Program-made: the position numbers and the translations under genes | Notes under the pieces: model-generated | Database searches by the model: none | The model's input: the letters and a program-made list of their open reading frames with translations, nothing else | What the model was told of the DNA's origin: nothing | Assembly: GCA_005799495.1 (NCBI GenBank) | Contig: SYGP01000010.1 | Span: forward strand, 26,650 to 90,649 | DNA: 64,000 nucleotides | Reading direction: 5' to 3' | DNA from: Planctomycetia bacterium | GTDB lineage: Bacteria; Planctomycetota; Phycisphaerae; Phycisphaerales; SM1A02 | Shown: in pieces, positions 18,083 through 25,595 of the stretch | Layout of the letters: the number at the start of each line of letters is the position of its first letter | Numbering within the stretch: the first letter of the stretch is position 1

Positions 18083-18466
18083 TCAGTAGGCCGGGACCGA
18101 CGGATCGATGTCCATGCTCCACAGGTGGATGCCGCCTGCCAGACTGTGGACGTCATCGAAGCCAGCTTGGCGAAGCAGTTCCGTTGCCTTCAGGCTGCGC
18201 ATCCCATGATGGCACATCACCACGACGCGGTCCGATTCATGTTCGCGCAGCGTCGGAATGCGCGAGGGAAGTTCAGCCAGCGGAACATGAATCGCGGCTT
18301 CGATCCGTGCCAGACTGCGCTCCGCCTCTGTGCGAACATCGATCACCACCACAGGGTCTCGCCGGTCGAGCAGTGCTTTCAATTCGCGCGGCGTCACTTC
18401 CCAGTCGCGCTGGAAGGGATAGCCCTGCGGCAAACCTGCGGGCGCCATGTTGGCGTCCGCACTCAT
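18083..18466 (-). CDS. Rhodanese-like domain protein
   Basis: 127 aa single rhodanese domain. It begins WEVTPRELKALLDRRDP, has the conserved VVVIDVRTEAE strand, and the active-site loop is MCHHGMRS with catalytic C85. A terminal WSMDIDPSVPAY is typical of small bacterial rhodaneses acting as sulfur or persulfide carriers. The ATG at 18466 overlaps the stop of the upstream flavin reductase by 4 bases, so they are co-translated. It ends 37 bases from the convergent tRNA-Gly. Confidence 0.9.
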   Translation of the reverse strand: MSADANMAPAGLPQGYPFQRDWEVTPRELKALLDRRDPVVVIDVRTEAERSLARIEAAIHVPLAELPSRIPTLREHESDRVVVMCHHGMRSLKATELLRQAGFDDVHSLAGGIHLWSMDIDPSVPAY

Positions 18467-19587
18467 GGAGCTCCTTGCAGCGCGGCATCGCGCTGCCCCT
18501 GGGTGAGGCACGGATAGTCCGTGTAGCCCACGGCGCCTCCACCATAGAAAGTCTGTTCATTCGCCGCATTCAAGACAGCGCCGACGCGGATGCGCTCTGG
18601 CAAATCGGGATTGGCAAGGAATGCACGACCGAATGCCACCGCATCCACGATGCCCGAAGCGACCGCTTGGTCTGCCTCGCCGGGCGTGTAGCCCATGTTT
18701 GCCACGAGGATTCCAGAGAAGGCACTGCGCAGGGGAGTCAGAACATCGGCCTTCTGCACACCCACGAAGTCGGCTCGCAAGACGTGCAGGTACGCGATAC
18801 CCAGTCGGCTGATCTCTTTCGCAAGGAGCGTGAAGGTGTTGACAGGATCGCTGTCGATCATGCTGTTACCGCTGCCGAGCGGTGAAATGCGCAGTCCCAC
18901 GCGCCCAGGCTCCCAGGCAGCACACGCCGCCTCCACCACTTCGCACGCAAAGCGGATCCGATGCGAAGCTGGACCGCCATACGCGCCAGCGCGCTGGTTC
19001 GACCCATCGCGCGTGAACTGGTCGATCAAGTAGCCGTTCGCGCCGTGGATTTCCACTCCATCGAAGCCCGCATCGCGAGCATTTCGGGTCGCCGCTGCGA
19101 AGCCAGCAACAAGGCTCGGAATCTCGGAATCTTCAACCGCACGCGGCATGGCATGCGGGACGGGACCATCCGGACCACGGAAGGGATTGGACGTGATCGC
19201 GATCGCGCTCGGTGCAATCGGCTGTCGACCGGCATTCAGCAGCGGATGGCATGTTCGTCCTCCATGCCAAAGTTGCAGGAAAATGCGGCCTCCCGCCGCA
19301 TGCACGCGGTCCGTGACGCCACGCCACCCTTTGACTTGATCCGCCGTGTGGATGCCCGGTTCATTGTTGAACGCAGATCCGCCGGCGATGGCCATTGTTG
19401 CCTCGGCAATGATCAGGCCTGCACTCGCACGCTGCGCGTAGTACTCGGCCATCAGCGCCGTCGGTACATGGTCTGGCGCTCGACAGCGCGTCAGTGGCGC
19501 CATCAGCACGCGGTTGGGCGCGTCGACCACGCCGATGCGAACTGGGCTCAGCAGTGATGGCGCGGATTGTTTCGGTGAAGGCTCCAT
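18463..19587 (-). CDS. Old yellow enzyme family NADH:flavin oxidoreductase
   Basis: 374 aa from MEPSPKQSAP. It is an FMN-binding TIM barrel of the NemA/OYE group. Visible motifs are NRVLMAPLTRCRA near the N-terminus, FLQLWHGGR, DGVEIHGANGYLIDQF (substrate-side histidine and asparagine), and the phosphate-binding GIVDAVAFGRAFLANPDLP. These enzymes reduce activated alkenes, nitro-esters or quinones using NAD(P)H. The physiological substrate is not known. It overlaps a rhodanese gene by 4 bases, an uncommon partnership that may link reductive detoxification with sulfur handling. Confidence 0.92.
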   Translation of the reverse strand: MEPSPKQSAPSLLSPVRIGVVDAPNRVLMAPLTRCRAPDHVPTALMAEYYAQRASAGLIIAEATMAIAGGSAFNNEPGIHTADQVKGWRGVTDRVHAAGGRIFLQLWHGGRTCHPLLNAGRQPIAPSAIAITSNPFRGPDGPVPHAMPRAVEDSEIPSLVAGFAAATRNARDAGFDGVEIHGANGYLIDQFTRDGSNQRAGAYGGPASHRIRFACEVVEAACAAWEPGRVGLRISPLGSGNSMIDSDPVNTFTLLAKEISRLGIAYLHVLRADFVGVQKADVLTPLRSAFSGILVANMGYTPGEADQAVASGIVDAVAFGRAFLANPDLPERIRVGAVLNAANEQTFYGGGAVGYTDYPCLTQGQRDAALQGAP

Positions 19588-19637
19588 CGCGGTGTGTACT
19601 CGTCTCTGCAAACGGCAGGCGGGCTGTTCGGCAGCGC

Positions 19638-20180
19638 CTACTGCGCGGCAGGTCTCTCGACCCACTCCCACGTCCCGCGATCCCACACCGGCTGCCCATC
19701 CGATGTGGTTGGTACAAGGTGGAAGCCCGCTTTCGGCTGCTGAAGAGTCGTTCCGGGTGCCTGCCCACTTGCCATGCGAACGGGCGCGGCAAGGAACAGC
19801 ACCGTCGGCCAGAAGGGCTGCACCGCGCCTTCCATCAACAGTTGACTGCCATTCGATGGTCCATCGAGCGCGGTCGATGCAGTGGGGAAATTGCCATCCA
19901 CGCGTGCTGGACCGTGGACGATCGTCGGATCCTCTGCATAGGTGGGCTGGACTTGCACCTGCCCGCGCGGAACCGCCACCATCAGGAGGTGCCAGTTTCT
20001 GCGATCAAGTCCAGCGACGGATGGAGTCGGATCTGCGAGTGATGTTTCCGGGGAAGCCTGCAGTGCCGGAAGGGCGCCTGCGCCGATGCCATCGATCCCA
20101 TTCGACTGGTTCAGGTGGCCCGTGCATCCCCCCATGCCACACACTGTCCATGTCGCAAGCAGGGCGCAGCATCCACGCAT
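19638..20180 (-). CDS. Hypothetical lipoprotein
   Basis: 180 aa from ATG 20180, chosen over the ATG five codons earlier because a GGAG element lies 7 bases before it and because that start avoids overlap with recX. A short leader ends in a lipobox-like GMGGC. The mature part mentions no known domain; it has a 'RRNWHLLMVAVPRGQVQVQPTY' strand and ends in WEWVERPAAQ. It follows recX in the same direction by 4 bases. Confidence 0.7.
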   Translation of the reverse strand: MRGCCALLATWTVCGMGGCTGHLNQSNGIDGIGAGALPALQASPETSLADPTPSVAGLDRRNWHLLMVAVPRGQVQVQPTYAEDPTIVHGPARVDGNFPTASTALDGPSNGSQLLMEGAVQPFWPTVLFLAAPVRMASGQAPGTTLQQPKAGFHLVPTTSDGQPVWDRGTWEWVERPAAQ

Positions 20181-20184
20181 GACT

Positions 20185-20856
20185 TCACTCCGCATCGCAG
20201 TCGAACCCTTCGCGTCTCATGGCATCCGCAATGATAGTTGGATCGAAACCCTTGCGAGCCAACGACTGTGCGACCGCGAGGGCGGTCCGGCGACCGCGGT
20301 GCTGCAGTGCAGTCCGCGCGAGCGACAAAGCGCGCGCTGCGGACTCCGCGCTGCCTGCGACGCGCCGAGCTTCGCGCAAAGCAAGTGACTCGACGATGCC
20401 TTCGTTCCCGAGAACCTGCATGAGGTGCGTCTCGCAGGCACCCGGCTGCGATGCAGATAGGCGGTCCGCACGAAGTGCTGCGTGCGCTTCTTCATCGATC
20501 CAGCGGTCAGCAACGAGCGATGCAACGGTTCGTTCAACGATGTCCGAAGGAATGCGGCGGCGCAGCAAGGCGCGCCGAATCGACCCGGCACTCTGGCTAG
20601 CTCGAGCGAGCATCGCGAGAGCATGCGACCGAGCGTCCCGCTCCGCCTGCGCGCTGCGGACACGCGCCTCCAACTGCGAAGTCCATCGGATGCCCTCTCG
20701 AATGCCAAGTCCAGCCAGCGTCTCCCGCCCGATGGTGGCGACACAGCGACTGGCACCGGCGATCCTGATTCGAGCAAACCGAGGGTCCTTCGGATCGGTT
20801 TCGATCCTCTCGATGATCGCCTGTGCTCGCGTTGGTGCTCGGCGCCGTGCGGTCAT
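20185..20856 (-). CDS. recX: RecX-family regulatory protein
   Basis: 223 aa built of repeated three-helix modules as in RecX, the inhibitor/modulator of RecA filaments. Supporting stretches are SAGSIRRALLRRRIPSDIVE, VASLVADRWIDEEAHAAL, and a C-terminal RKGFDPTIIADAMRRE. An N-terminal extension with ATIGRETLAGLGIREG precedes them, as in the longer family members. recA is not adjacent; lexA is in the same window 24 kb away. The start overlaps the stop of the TPR gene by 4 bases. Confidence 0.8.
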   Translation of the reverse strand: MTARRRAPTRAQAIIERIETDPKDPRFARIRIAGASRCVATIGRETLAGLGIREGIRWTSQLEARVRSAQAERDARSHALAMLARASQSAGSIRRALLRRRIPSDIVERTVASLVADRWIDEEAHAALRADRLSASQPGACETHLMQVLGNEGIVESLALREARRVAGSAESAARALSLARTALQHRGRRTALAVAQSLARKGFDPTIIADAMRREGFDCDAE

Positions 20857-21167
20857 TCGATCTGTCCGAGATATCCCTGCAGTTCACCTATGGCGTGCGA
20901 ATCGCCCTGTGCCCGCGCTCGTTCGAGCCCCAATCGCAGAGTCGCCTGCGCTTCGGAAACTCGGCCCCCCATTTCCAGTGCTCGAGCCTTGTGAAAATAG
21001 GCGTAGCAGTGGTCAGGATCCGATGCGATGGTTCGGTCAAACCAGATCACGGCACTGTCAATGTCGCCGAGCTTCAAGTGCTCTTGAGCCATCCCGTAGC
21101 AGCAGAAGGAATCGCTCGGGTCCTTTTCAAGCATCTTCTGGAGCAGTTCGATCCGTCCTTGGGTCAT
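20853..21167 (-). CDS. Small TPR-repeat protein
   Basis: 104 aa with two to three tetratricopeptide repeats: residues about 14-47 (DSFCCYGMAQEHLKLGDIDSA) and 48-81 (YAYFHKARALEMGGRVSEAQ), plus a terminal helix. TPRs form protein-binding surfaces; the partner is unknown. It is the first gene of the TPR-recX-lipoprotein run and starts 35 bases from the divergent lipoprotein gene. Confidence 0.85.
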   Translation of the reverse strand: MTQGRIELLQKMLEKDPSDSFCCYGMAQEHLKLGDIDSAVIWFDRTIASDPDHCYAYFHKARALEMGGRVSEAQATLRLGLERARAQGDSHAIGELQGYLGQIE

Positions 21168-21202
21168 CCGTCGATCGTAGCACTGTCCGCTACGCTTTCG
21201 AC

Positions 21203-22762
21203 ATGTTCGTGCGGAACTGTCTGTCGCTCGTCGGTGCGTGTGTGCCGCTGCTCTTGAGCGCGTGCGTCAGTGACTACACACCGGTCAGTCGGCTCGATGT
21301 TCGGCCGAAGGACCTCGTGTGTTCCCATTCCGTCGGCGGTTCCCACTGGGCCACGCTTGTCTACCGCGACAGCGTGTTCCAGGGCTTCGGTGCCACGCTG
21401 CTGGTCCTCGATCCCCGGAACGGGAGCATCCTGGCCAAGCTGGTCTGTGCTGCGCCCGGCAAGTCCGGCGCACTCGTCGACATGGTCGGACACGGGAGCG
21501 ATCTGGTGGCCGTGCTCGACCGCACCTCGGTCCTTCGCATCGACATCTCCAATCCCCAATCTCCGATCGTGGTGGAGTCGATGTCCGAAAAGGTTCTTGG
21601 GTTGCGGCCAGAGAGCGTGTCGAGCGTCGATGGTGCGATTTATGTGAGCGGACTCGGTGGAGTGGTTCGTGTGGATACGGGCGAGCGGTATCTCGCAGGC
21701 GGTGCCGTCTGTGGCAGAGTCGTCGGCACTGCGGCTGGTCCCGTCACGACGCGCGGCGGCCAAATCACGCGACTCAGTGATGGCAGCGTTTTGGGATCCG
21801 CCACGATGCTTGTTGCACTTCCTGCGGTCGATGCGGCACACACTGGCTCGGAGCGGCGATTCGGTTGTGTTGTGCAGGGCGAGGACGCTGCACGGATCGC
21901 CTTGCTGGACGGGGATCTCAACGAACGCGCTGGCGTGGTGTGCAGCGGACAAGTCAGTCACCTTCGGCCCATCCACGACGAGCTGTGGGCAATCACGCCG
22001 GAACAAATCGCCGTCTGTCGCATCGATGCGGATGGACTCTCCACGCTGCCGCCCATTCGCGTTCGAGGCGCGATTGACGCGGCGCTCGTCGCGCCAAACA
22101 CCTATCTGATCGCTGGCACATTCGGGCGGTCGCTCTATCGCCGCGAGGCGGATTCGCGCGGGGCGGCGGATGAGTTCTTCGCAACGACCCGTGAGGCAGG
22201 TCGACTCGAACGGGTGCTTTCGGATGGCCGTCGTATCGTGGCCGGCAGCCCAGAGGGCAACTGGCTGTACATGACGGGCGGCAGCTGTGAGCCATCGAGC
22301 AATCCGATCCAAACGATCAACCCGCCCTGTGCGACGATCGAGGGTGCATTTGGCAAGGCGATCATCGAGGGTGCGGATAGTGATGCGTTCACGATTGAGA
22401 CTTCGCCTCGCGTGATGGTGGAGGACAAAGGACAGCAACAGGTCCTGCAGATGCCGCAGGGCAGTCTTGCACGGACCATCACCAATGTGGGCGCTGACCT
22501 TTGGATCGGCCACGATGATGGCATTGATGTGTGGCGCCGCGTGAATGGGTCGATGGTGCGTGTCGCGCGAGTGCGCTTGCAGGGACCAGTCACCAACATC
22601 TATCCGCGTCGGACCGATGATGGCGCGAGTTGGGTCAGCCTGTTTGGCGGAATGGGGTTGGCGGTGTGGCAGCCGGTGAGCACGAGCACCACGCCGAACG
22701 CTGACGATCCGCCGAGCCCATCAGCGGCGAATGCGGGTTCGACTCGTCCGCCGACGGGTTGA
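21203..22762 (+). CDS. Beta-propeller-like lipoprotein of unknown function
   Basis: 519 aa from MFVRNCLSLVG; the frame is open for 328 codons upstream but that part is antisense to recX and the TPR gene. A lipobox (LLLSAC, about residues 17-22) marks it as a likely lipoprotein. The rest is a chain of short beta blades such as LLVLDPRNGSILAKL, VLRIDISNPQSPIV and IYVSGLGGVVRVDTG, suggesting a beta propeller. The last 40 residues are Pro/Ser/Thr-rich. Its end overlaps the convergent endonuclease III by 42 bases. Confidence 0.75.
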   Translation: MFVRNCLSLVGACVPLLLSACVSDYTPVSRLDVRPKDLVCSHSVGGSHWATLVYRDSVFQGFGATLLVLDPRNGSILAKLVCAAPGKSGALVDMVGHGSDLVAVLDRTSVLRIDISNPQSPIVVESMSEKVLGLRPESVSSVDGAIYVSGLGGVVRVDTGERYLAGGAVCGRVVGTAAGPVTTRGGQITRLSDGSVLGSATMLVALPAVDAAHTGSERRFGCVVQGEDAARIALLDGDLNERAGVVCSGQVSHLRPIHDELWAITPEQIAVCRIDADGLSTLPPIRVRGAIDAALVAPNTYLIAGTFGRSLYRREADSRGAADEFFATTREAGRLERVLSDGRRIVAGSPEGNWLYMTGGSCEPSSNPIQTINPPCATIEGAFGKAIIEGADSDAFTIETSPRVMVEDKGQQQVLQMPQGSLARTITNVGADLWIGHDDGIDVWRRVNGSMVRVARVRLQGPVTNIYPRRTDDGASWVSLFGGMGLAVWQPVSTSTTPNADDPPSPSAANAGSTRPPTG

Positions 22763-23443
22763 CGCGGCGGGGTCAGCGCTGCGCGCGCTGCGGCAGAAAC
22801 GCTGGCATATGGAATCTTGGGCGCAGGTTTCGCCGCGCGCCTTGCAGACAGCCCGTCCGTGGGCGATCAGGAGGTGAGAGAGTTCGCACCAGCTGCTCGG
22901 CGCGAAGAGCGCCATCAGATCGCGTTCCACCTTGACTGGATCCGTGTGCCGCGTCAGCCGCATGCGCTTGGAAAGGCGCGCGACATGCGTGTCGACGACC
23001 ACACCCTCTTGCATGTCGAATGCGTTGCCCAGAACAACATTCGCCGTCTTGCGTGCGACACCACGGAGTGTCAGGAGTGCATCCATGTTGCGGGGTACCT
23101 GACCGCCGAAGTCGCGGTGCAGTGCCTGAGCCGTCTCCACGATGGCGCGTGACTTGTTGCGCCAAAAGTTGATGGTGCGAACAAAGGGCTCGATGTCCGC
23201 GGGGGTGGCCGCTGCGAAGGCTGCAACGGTCGGAAACGTGCGGAAGAGCGCAGGAGTCGCCTTGTTCACCGAAGCATCGGTCGCTTGGGCAGAGAGGATG
23301 GTGGCAATCAAGAGTTCGTGCGGTGCCGATGCCTCGAGTGCGCACCGCGCTTCCGGGTAGCGCCGCCTCAGCGCGGCGAGCAGTTGTGCGGCTCGCTTGC
23401 GCTGTGCCGGCGTCTTGCGTACGGATGGTCGTTCCATCGGCAT
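22721..23443 (-). CDS. nth: Endonuclease III, DNA glycosylase/AP lyase
   Basis: 240 aa from MPMERPSV. It removes oxidised pyrimidines and cleaves AP sites in base excision repair. The helix-hairpin-helix reads LRGVARKTANVVL with catalytic K132, and the catalytic aspartate is D151 in VVVDTHVARLSKRM. The iron-sulfur loop is unusual: four cysteines at 200, 207, 213 and 217 give spacing x6-x5-x3 instead of the canonical x6-x2-x5. A basic 20-residue tail (RRRTSRTRIRR) follows, in the part that overlaps the convergent lipoprotein gene. Confidence 0.93.
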   Translation of the reverse strand: MPMERPSVRKTPAQRKRAAQLLAALRRRYPEARCALEASAPHELLIATILSAQATDASVNKATPALFRTFPTVAAFAAATPADIEPFVRTINFWRNKSRAIVETAQALHRDFGGQVPRNMDALLTLRGVARKTANVVLGNAFDMQEGVVVDTHVARLSKRMRLTRHTDPVKVERDLMALFAPSSWCELSHLLIAHGRAVCKARGETCAQDSICQRFCRSARSADPAASTRRRTSRTRIRR

Positions 23444-23476
23444 GCGGTCCCGGCCAAGACGATAGTCTTCCAACTG

Positions 23477-24259
23477 ATGCTGAGCGCGATTCGACTCATG
23501 CCGCCGCTTGCTGCAACGCTGGCGCCACTGGGCGATGATCCGATCGCCGGACTTGAGGCGCTTCGTTCGATCGGTTTTCGTGCTGTGCAACTCTCTGCAA
23601 CCCAGCCTGGGATGCGCCCGCGTGAGCTTGATGCGAGTGCGCGCCGAGATCTGCTGGGGCGCCTGCGGCGGCTGGAGATGCGCTGTGCGGGTGTGGATCT
23701 GTGGATTCCGCCAGAGCACTTCGGCAGTCCATCCCACGCCGATCGCGCGCTCGATGCGCTTCGACAAACCATTTCACTCGCCGCAGATCTTGGGCGCGTG
23801 ACGGTGTCGACGGCACTCCCGGAGCGAACGGACGCGAACGCGCAGATCCTGGGCGATGTCCGTGTTGTGATCAGCAGCACGGCGGCGCACGCGGGTGTTG
23901 AGTTGGCGGATCACGGAAGTGATGCGGTGACTGGAGCATGGGAGGGGACGAACGAGGATCCGATCGGCGTTGGCATCGATCCCGCGATGCTGCTCTCGCT
24001 CGGCCGAGATCCCGTGGCGAGCGTTGGGCGTTGCGGTCAGCGACTGCGTGCAGCACGCGTCGTCGACATGCTGCAGTCTGGCATGCGAGCACCCCCCGGC
24101 GAGGCCAACGGCGCGCGCCTCCAACTCGGCGAGTATGTCCTGGCGCTTGCTGGGGCAGGATTCCAGCGCTCGCCTGTTGCCGATGCGAGGAACTGGACAC
24201 AGCCTCGAGCCGGACTTGAGCGAGTTCGGTCACTGTGGCCCGAGGAGCATGGATCATGA
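23477..24259 (+). CDS. Xylose-isomerase-like TIM-barrel protein
   Basis: 260 aa from ATG 23477 (ATG 23498 also possible). The order of strands (IRLMPPLAATLAPLG, GFRAVQLSAT, RRLEMRCAGVDLWIP, RVTVSTALPE, AGVELADHG, IGVGIDPAMLL, RAARVVDM) fits the AP endonuclease 2 / sugar isomerase barrel. The EPxP and H-x-K-D metal motifs of the best known members are absent, so activity is uncertain. It starts 33 bases from the divergent nth and overlaps acpS by 4 bases. Confidence 0.7.
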   Translation: MLSAIRLMPPLAATLAPLGDDPIAGLEALRSIGFRAVQLSATQPGMRPRELDASARRDLLGRLRRLEMRCAGVDLWIPPEHFGSPSHADRALDALRQTISLAADLGRVTVSTALPERTDANAQILGDVRVVISSTAAHAGVELADHGSDAVTGAWEGTNEDPIGVGIDPAMLLSLGRDPVASVGRCGQRLRAARVVDMLQSGMRAPPGEANGARLQLGEYVLALAGAGFQRSPVADARNWTQPRAGLERVRSLWPEEHGS

Positions 24260-24672
24260 ACCCGCGACACCAGGGCGGTGTTGTCGGTCATGGCATCGAT
24301 CTCGTTGAAATCGCCCGAATCGAGCGGATGCTGATGGATCATGGAGAGCAGTTCCTCGGGCGCGTGTTTACAGTCCATGAGCAGGGTGCAGCGGAGGCGG
24401 TGGGCCGTCGCCGCGCGGAGAGACTTGCAGCACGCTTCGCTGCAAAGGAAGCCACTCTGAAGGCGATCGGTACAGGACTGCGAAGCCGCATGTGCTGGAC
24501 GGACATTGAAGTCGTCACGCTGCCGACTGGGGCGCCGAGTCTTCGGCTCTCGGGCGAGGTTGGCAGGGTCGCGGACCAGCATGGAATCCGCCGTTGGCTG
24601 ATCTCGCTCTCGCACGCGGGTGGATTCGCCATGGCGAGTGTTCTTGGCTTGTCTGGATCTTCCGAGGGCTGA
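24256..24672 (+). CDS. acpS: Holo-[acyl-carrier-protein] synthase
   Basis: 138 aa from ATG 24256. It transfers 4'-phosphopantetheine from CoA to acyl carrier protein. The two magnesium-binding motifs are GHGIDLVEIARIERML (Asp) and AARFAAKEATLKAIGTG (Glu, Lys). The C-terminal SLSHAGGFAMASVL matches the family end. The start overlaps the upstream stop as ATGA. A normal-length, apparently intact enzyme. Confidence 0.94.
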   Translation: MNPRHQGGVVGHGIDLVEIARIERMLMDHGEQFLGRVFTVHEQGAAEAVGRRRAERLAARFAAKEATLKAIGTGLRSRMCWTDIEVVTLPTGAPSLRLSGEVGRVADQHGIRRWLISLSHAGGFAMASVLGLSGSSEG

Positions 24673-24689
24673 TACCCTTCCGATGCGCC

Positions 24690-25325
24690 ATGTCCCTGTC
24701 GAAACAACCATCCACGCTGTATGAAGCACGTCGATCGGGATCGAATGTGGGAGGGAGCGGCGCTCGCTCGCTCCGAATGCCCATTGGAGTGTTGTTCGTC
24801 GCACTGTTCGTTTTGGCTGGCGGCGGTTACGCGCTCTGGTTGCTCGGCTATCAGGCTGGCCTCCGTTCTCTCGAGCAGCAACGGACAGAGGCTGCGCTGA
24901 TCGCAGCGCGCACCACCGATCCACTGTCGCCTCCAGCAGCCGTTTCTCCAGCAATCGCGCCGGAGGTTCCGCGGGAACCCCGTGCTGCCGGCGCGCTGAA
25001 CGGCCTCGGTCCTGCGCCGGAGGGCGATCCAAGGCGGGCTGGTTTCAACTATTTCATCCTTGCCGATGGCATTTCGGTCGACCGGGCATCAGAGATGGTC
25101 GCGTTTTGTCGTGGCCAGGGACTTGATGCAATCGCAGTTCCGAGCAATAATGCTCGATTCCTCGTGTTCGTCCAACCCGGCTTCGGGTGGGATGACCGCG
25201 GGGGACCCGTGGTGAAGGCCCTTGAAGCCAACATCCGGTCGGTCGGCGCGAAGTGGAAGGCGCTCGGTCGAGGCAATGGTGACTTCCGCGATTTTTACCC
25301 CAAGCTTTTCAAAGGCCCGACATGA
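24690..25325 (+). CDS. Membrane-anchored protein with SPOR-like C-terminal domain
   Basis: 211 aa from MSLSKQPSTLYEARR. A cytoplasmic basic N-terminus is followed by a membrane segment (about 33-55, IGVLFVALFVLAGGGYALWLLGY), a Glu/Gln-rich helix, a Pro/Ala linker, and a C-terminal domain from about residue 118. That domain begins GFNYFILADGISVDRASEMV and carries a VPSNNARFLVFVQPGF strand, the beta-alpha pattern of SPOR-type domains, though divergent. It overlaps the next gene by 4 bases. Confidence 0.75.
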   Translation: MSLSKQPSTLYEARRSGSNVGGSGARSLRMPIGVLFVALFVLAGGGYALWLLGYQAGLRSLEQQRTEAALIAARTTDPLSPPAAVSPAIAPEVPREPRAAGALNGLGPAPEGDPRRAGFNYFILADGISVDRASEMVAFCRGQGLDAIAVPSNNARFLVFVQPGFGWDDRGGPVVKALEANIRSVGAKWKALGRGNGDFRDFYPKLFKGPT

Positions 25326-25591
25326 GCATTCATTCCAGTCTGAAGCAGAAGTCCGGAGCGCTGAACCAGCACCGCAATGTGTTGACTCGCGCGGAGCGTG
25401 TCGCCAAGTTGACCGAACTCGAGAAGTTCGATTCGGCGAAGAACACTGCGCTCGGACTTCCCAAGGTTCGTTCGATCAAGGCGGCGGTGGCAAAGAAGCC
25501 GAAGAAGGAAGCGGCTGCCGCTGCTGATGGCGCGGCAGGTGCAAAGCCTGCTGCCGCGGCCGCCAAGCCAGACGCTGGCAAGAAGAAGTGA
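25322..25591 (+). CDS. PVC-group small basic protein
   Basis: 89 aa, rich in Lys and Ala. Residues 1-52 (SIHSSLKQKSGALNQHRNVL, then TRAERVAKLTELEKF and LGLPKVRS) match the small basic protein family that I recall as restricted to the Planctomycetes-Verrucomicrobia-Chlamydiae group. Its function is unproven; the charge suggests RNA or ribosome binding. The tail after residue 55 is a low-complexity KKPKKE/AAAAA/KPDAGKKK extension that looks lineage-specific. It overlaps the SPOR-like gene by 4 bases and is followed 4 bases later by the aminotransferase. Confidence 0.85.
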   Translation: MSIHSSLKQKSGALNQHRNVLTRAERVAKLTELEKFDSAKNTALGLPKVRSIKAAVAKKPKKEAAAAADGAAGAKPAAAAAKPDAGKKK

Positions 25592-25595
25592 CGAA

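Noticed and set aside
20219..21202. N-terminal extension of the beta-propeller lipoprotein by 328 codons
   Set aside because: This part is antisense to recX and the TPR gene; the lipoprotein signal beginning at 21203 marks the real start.
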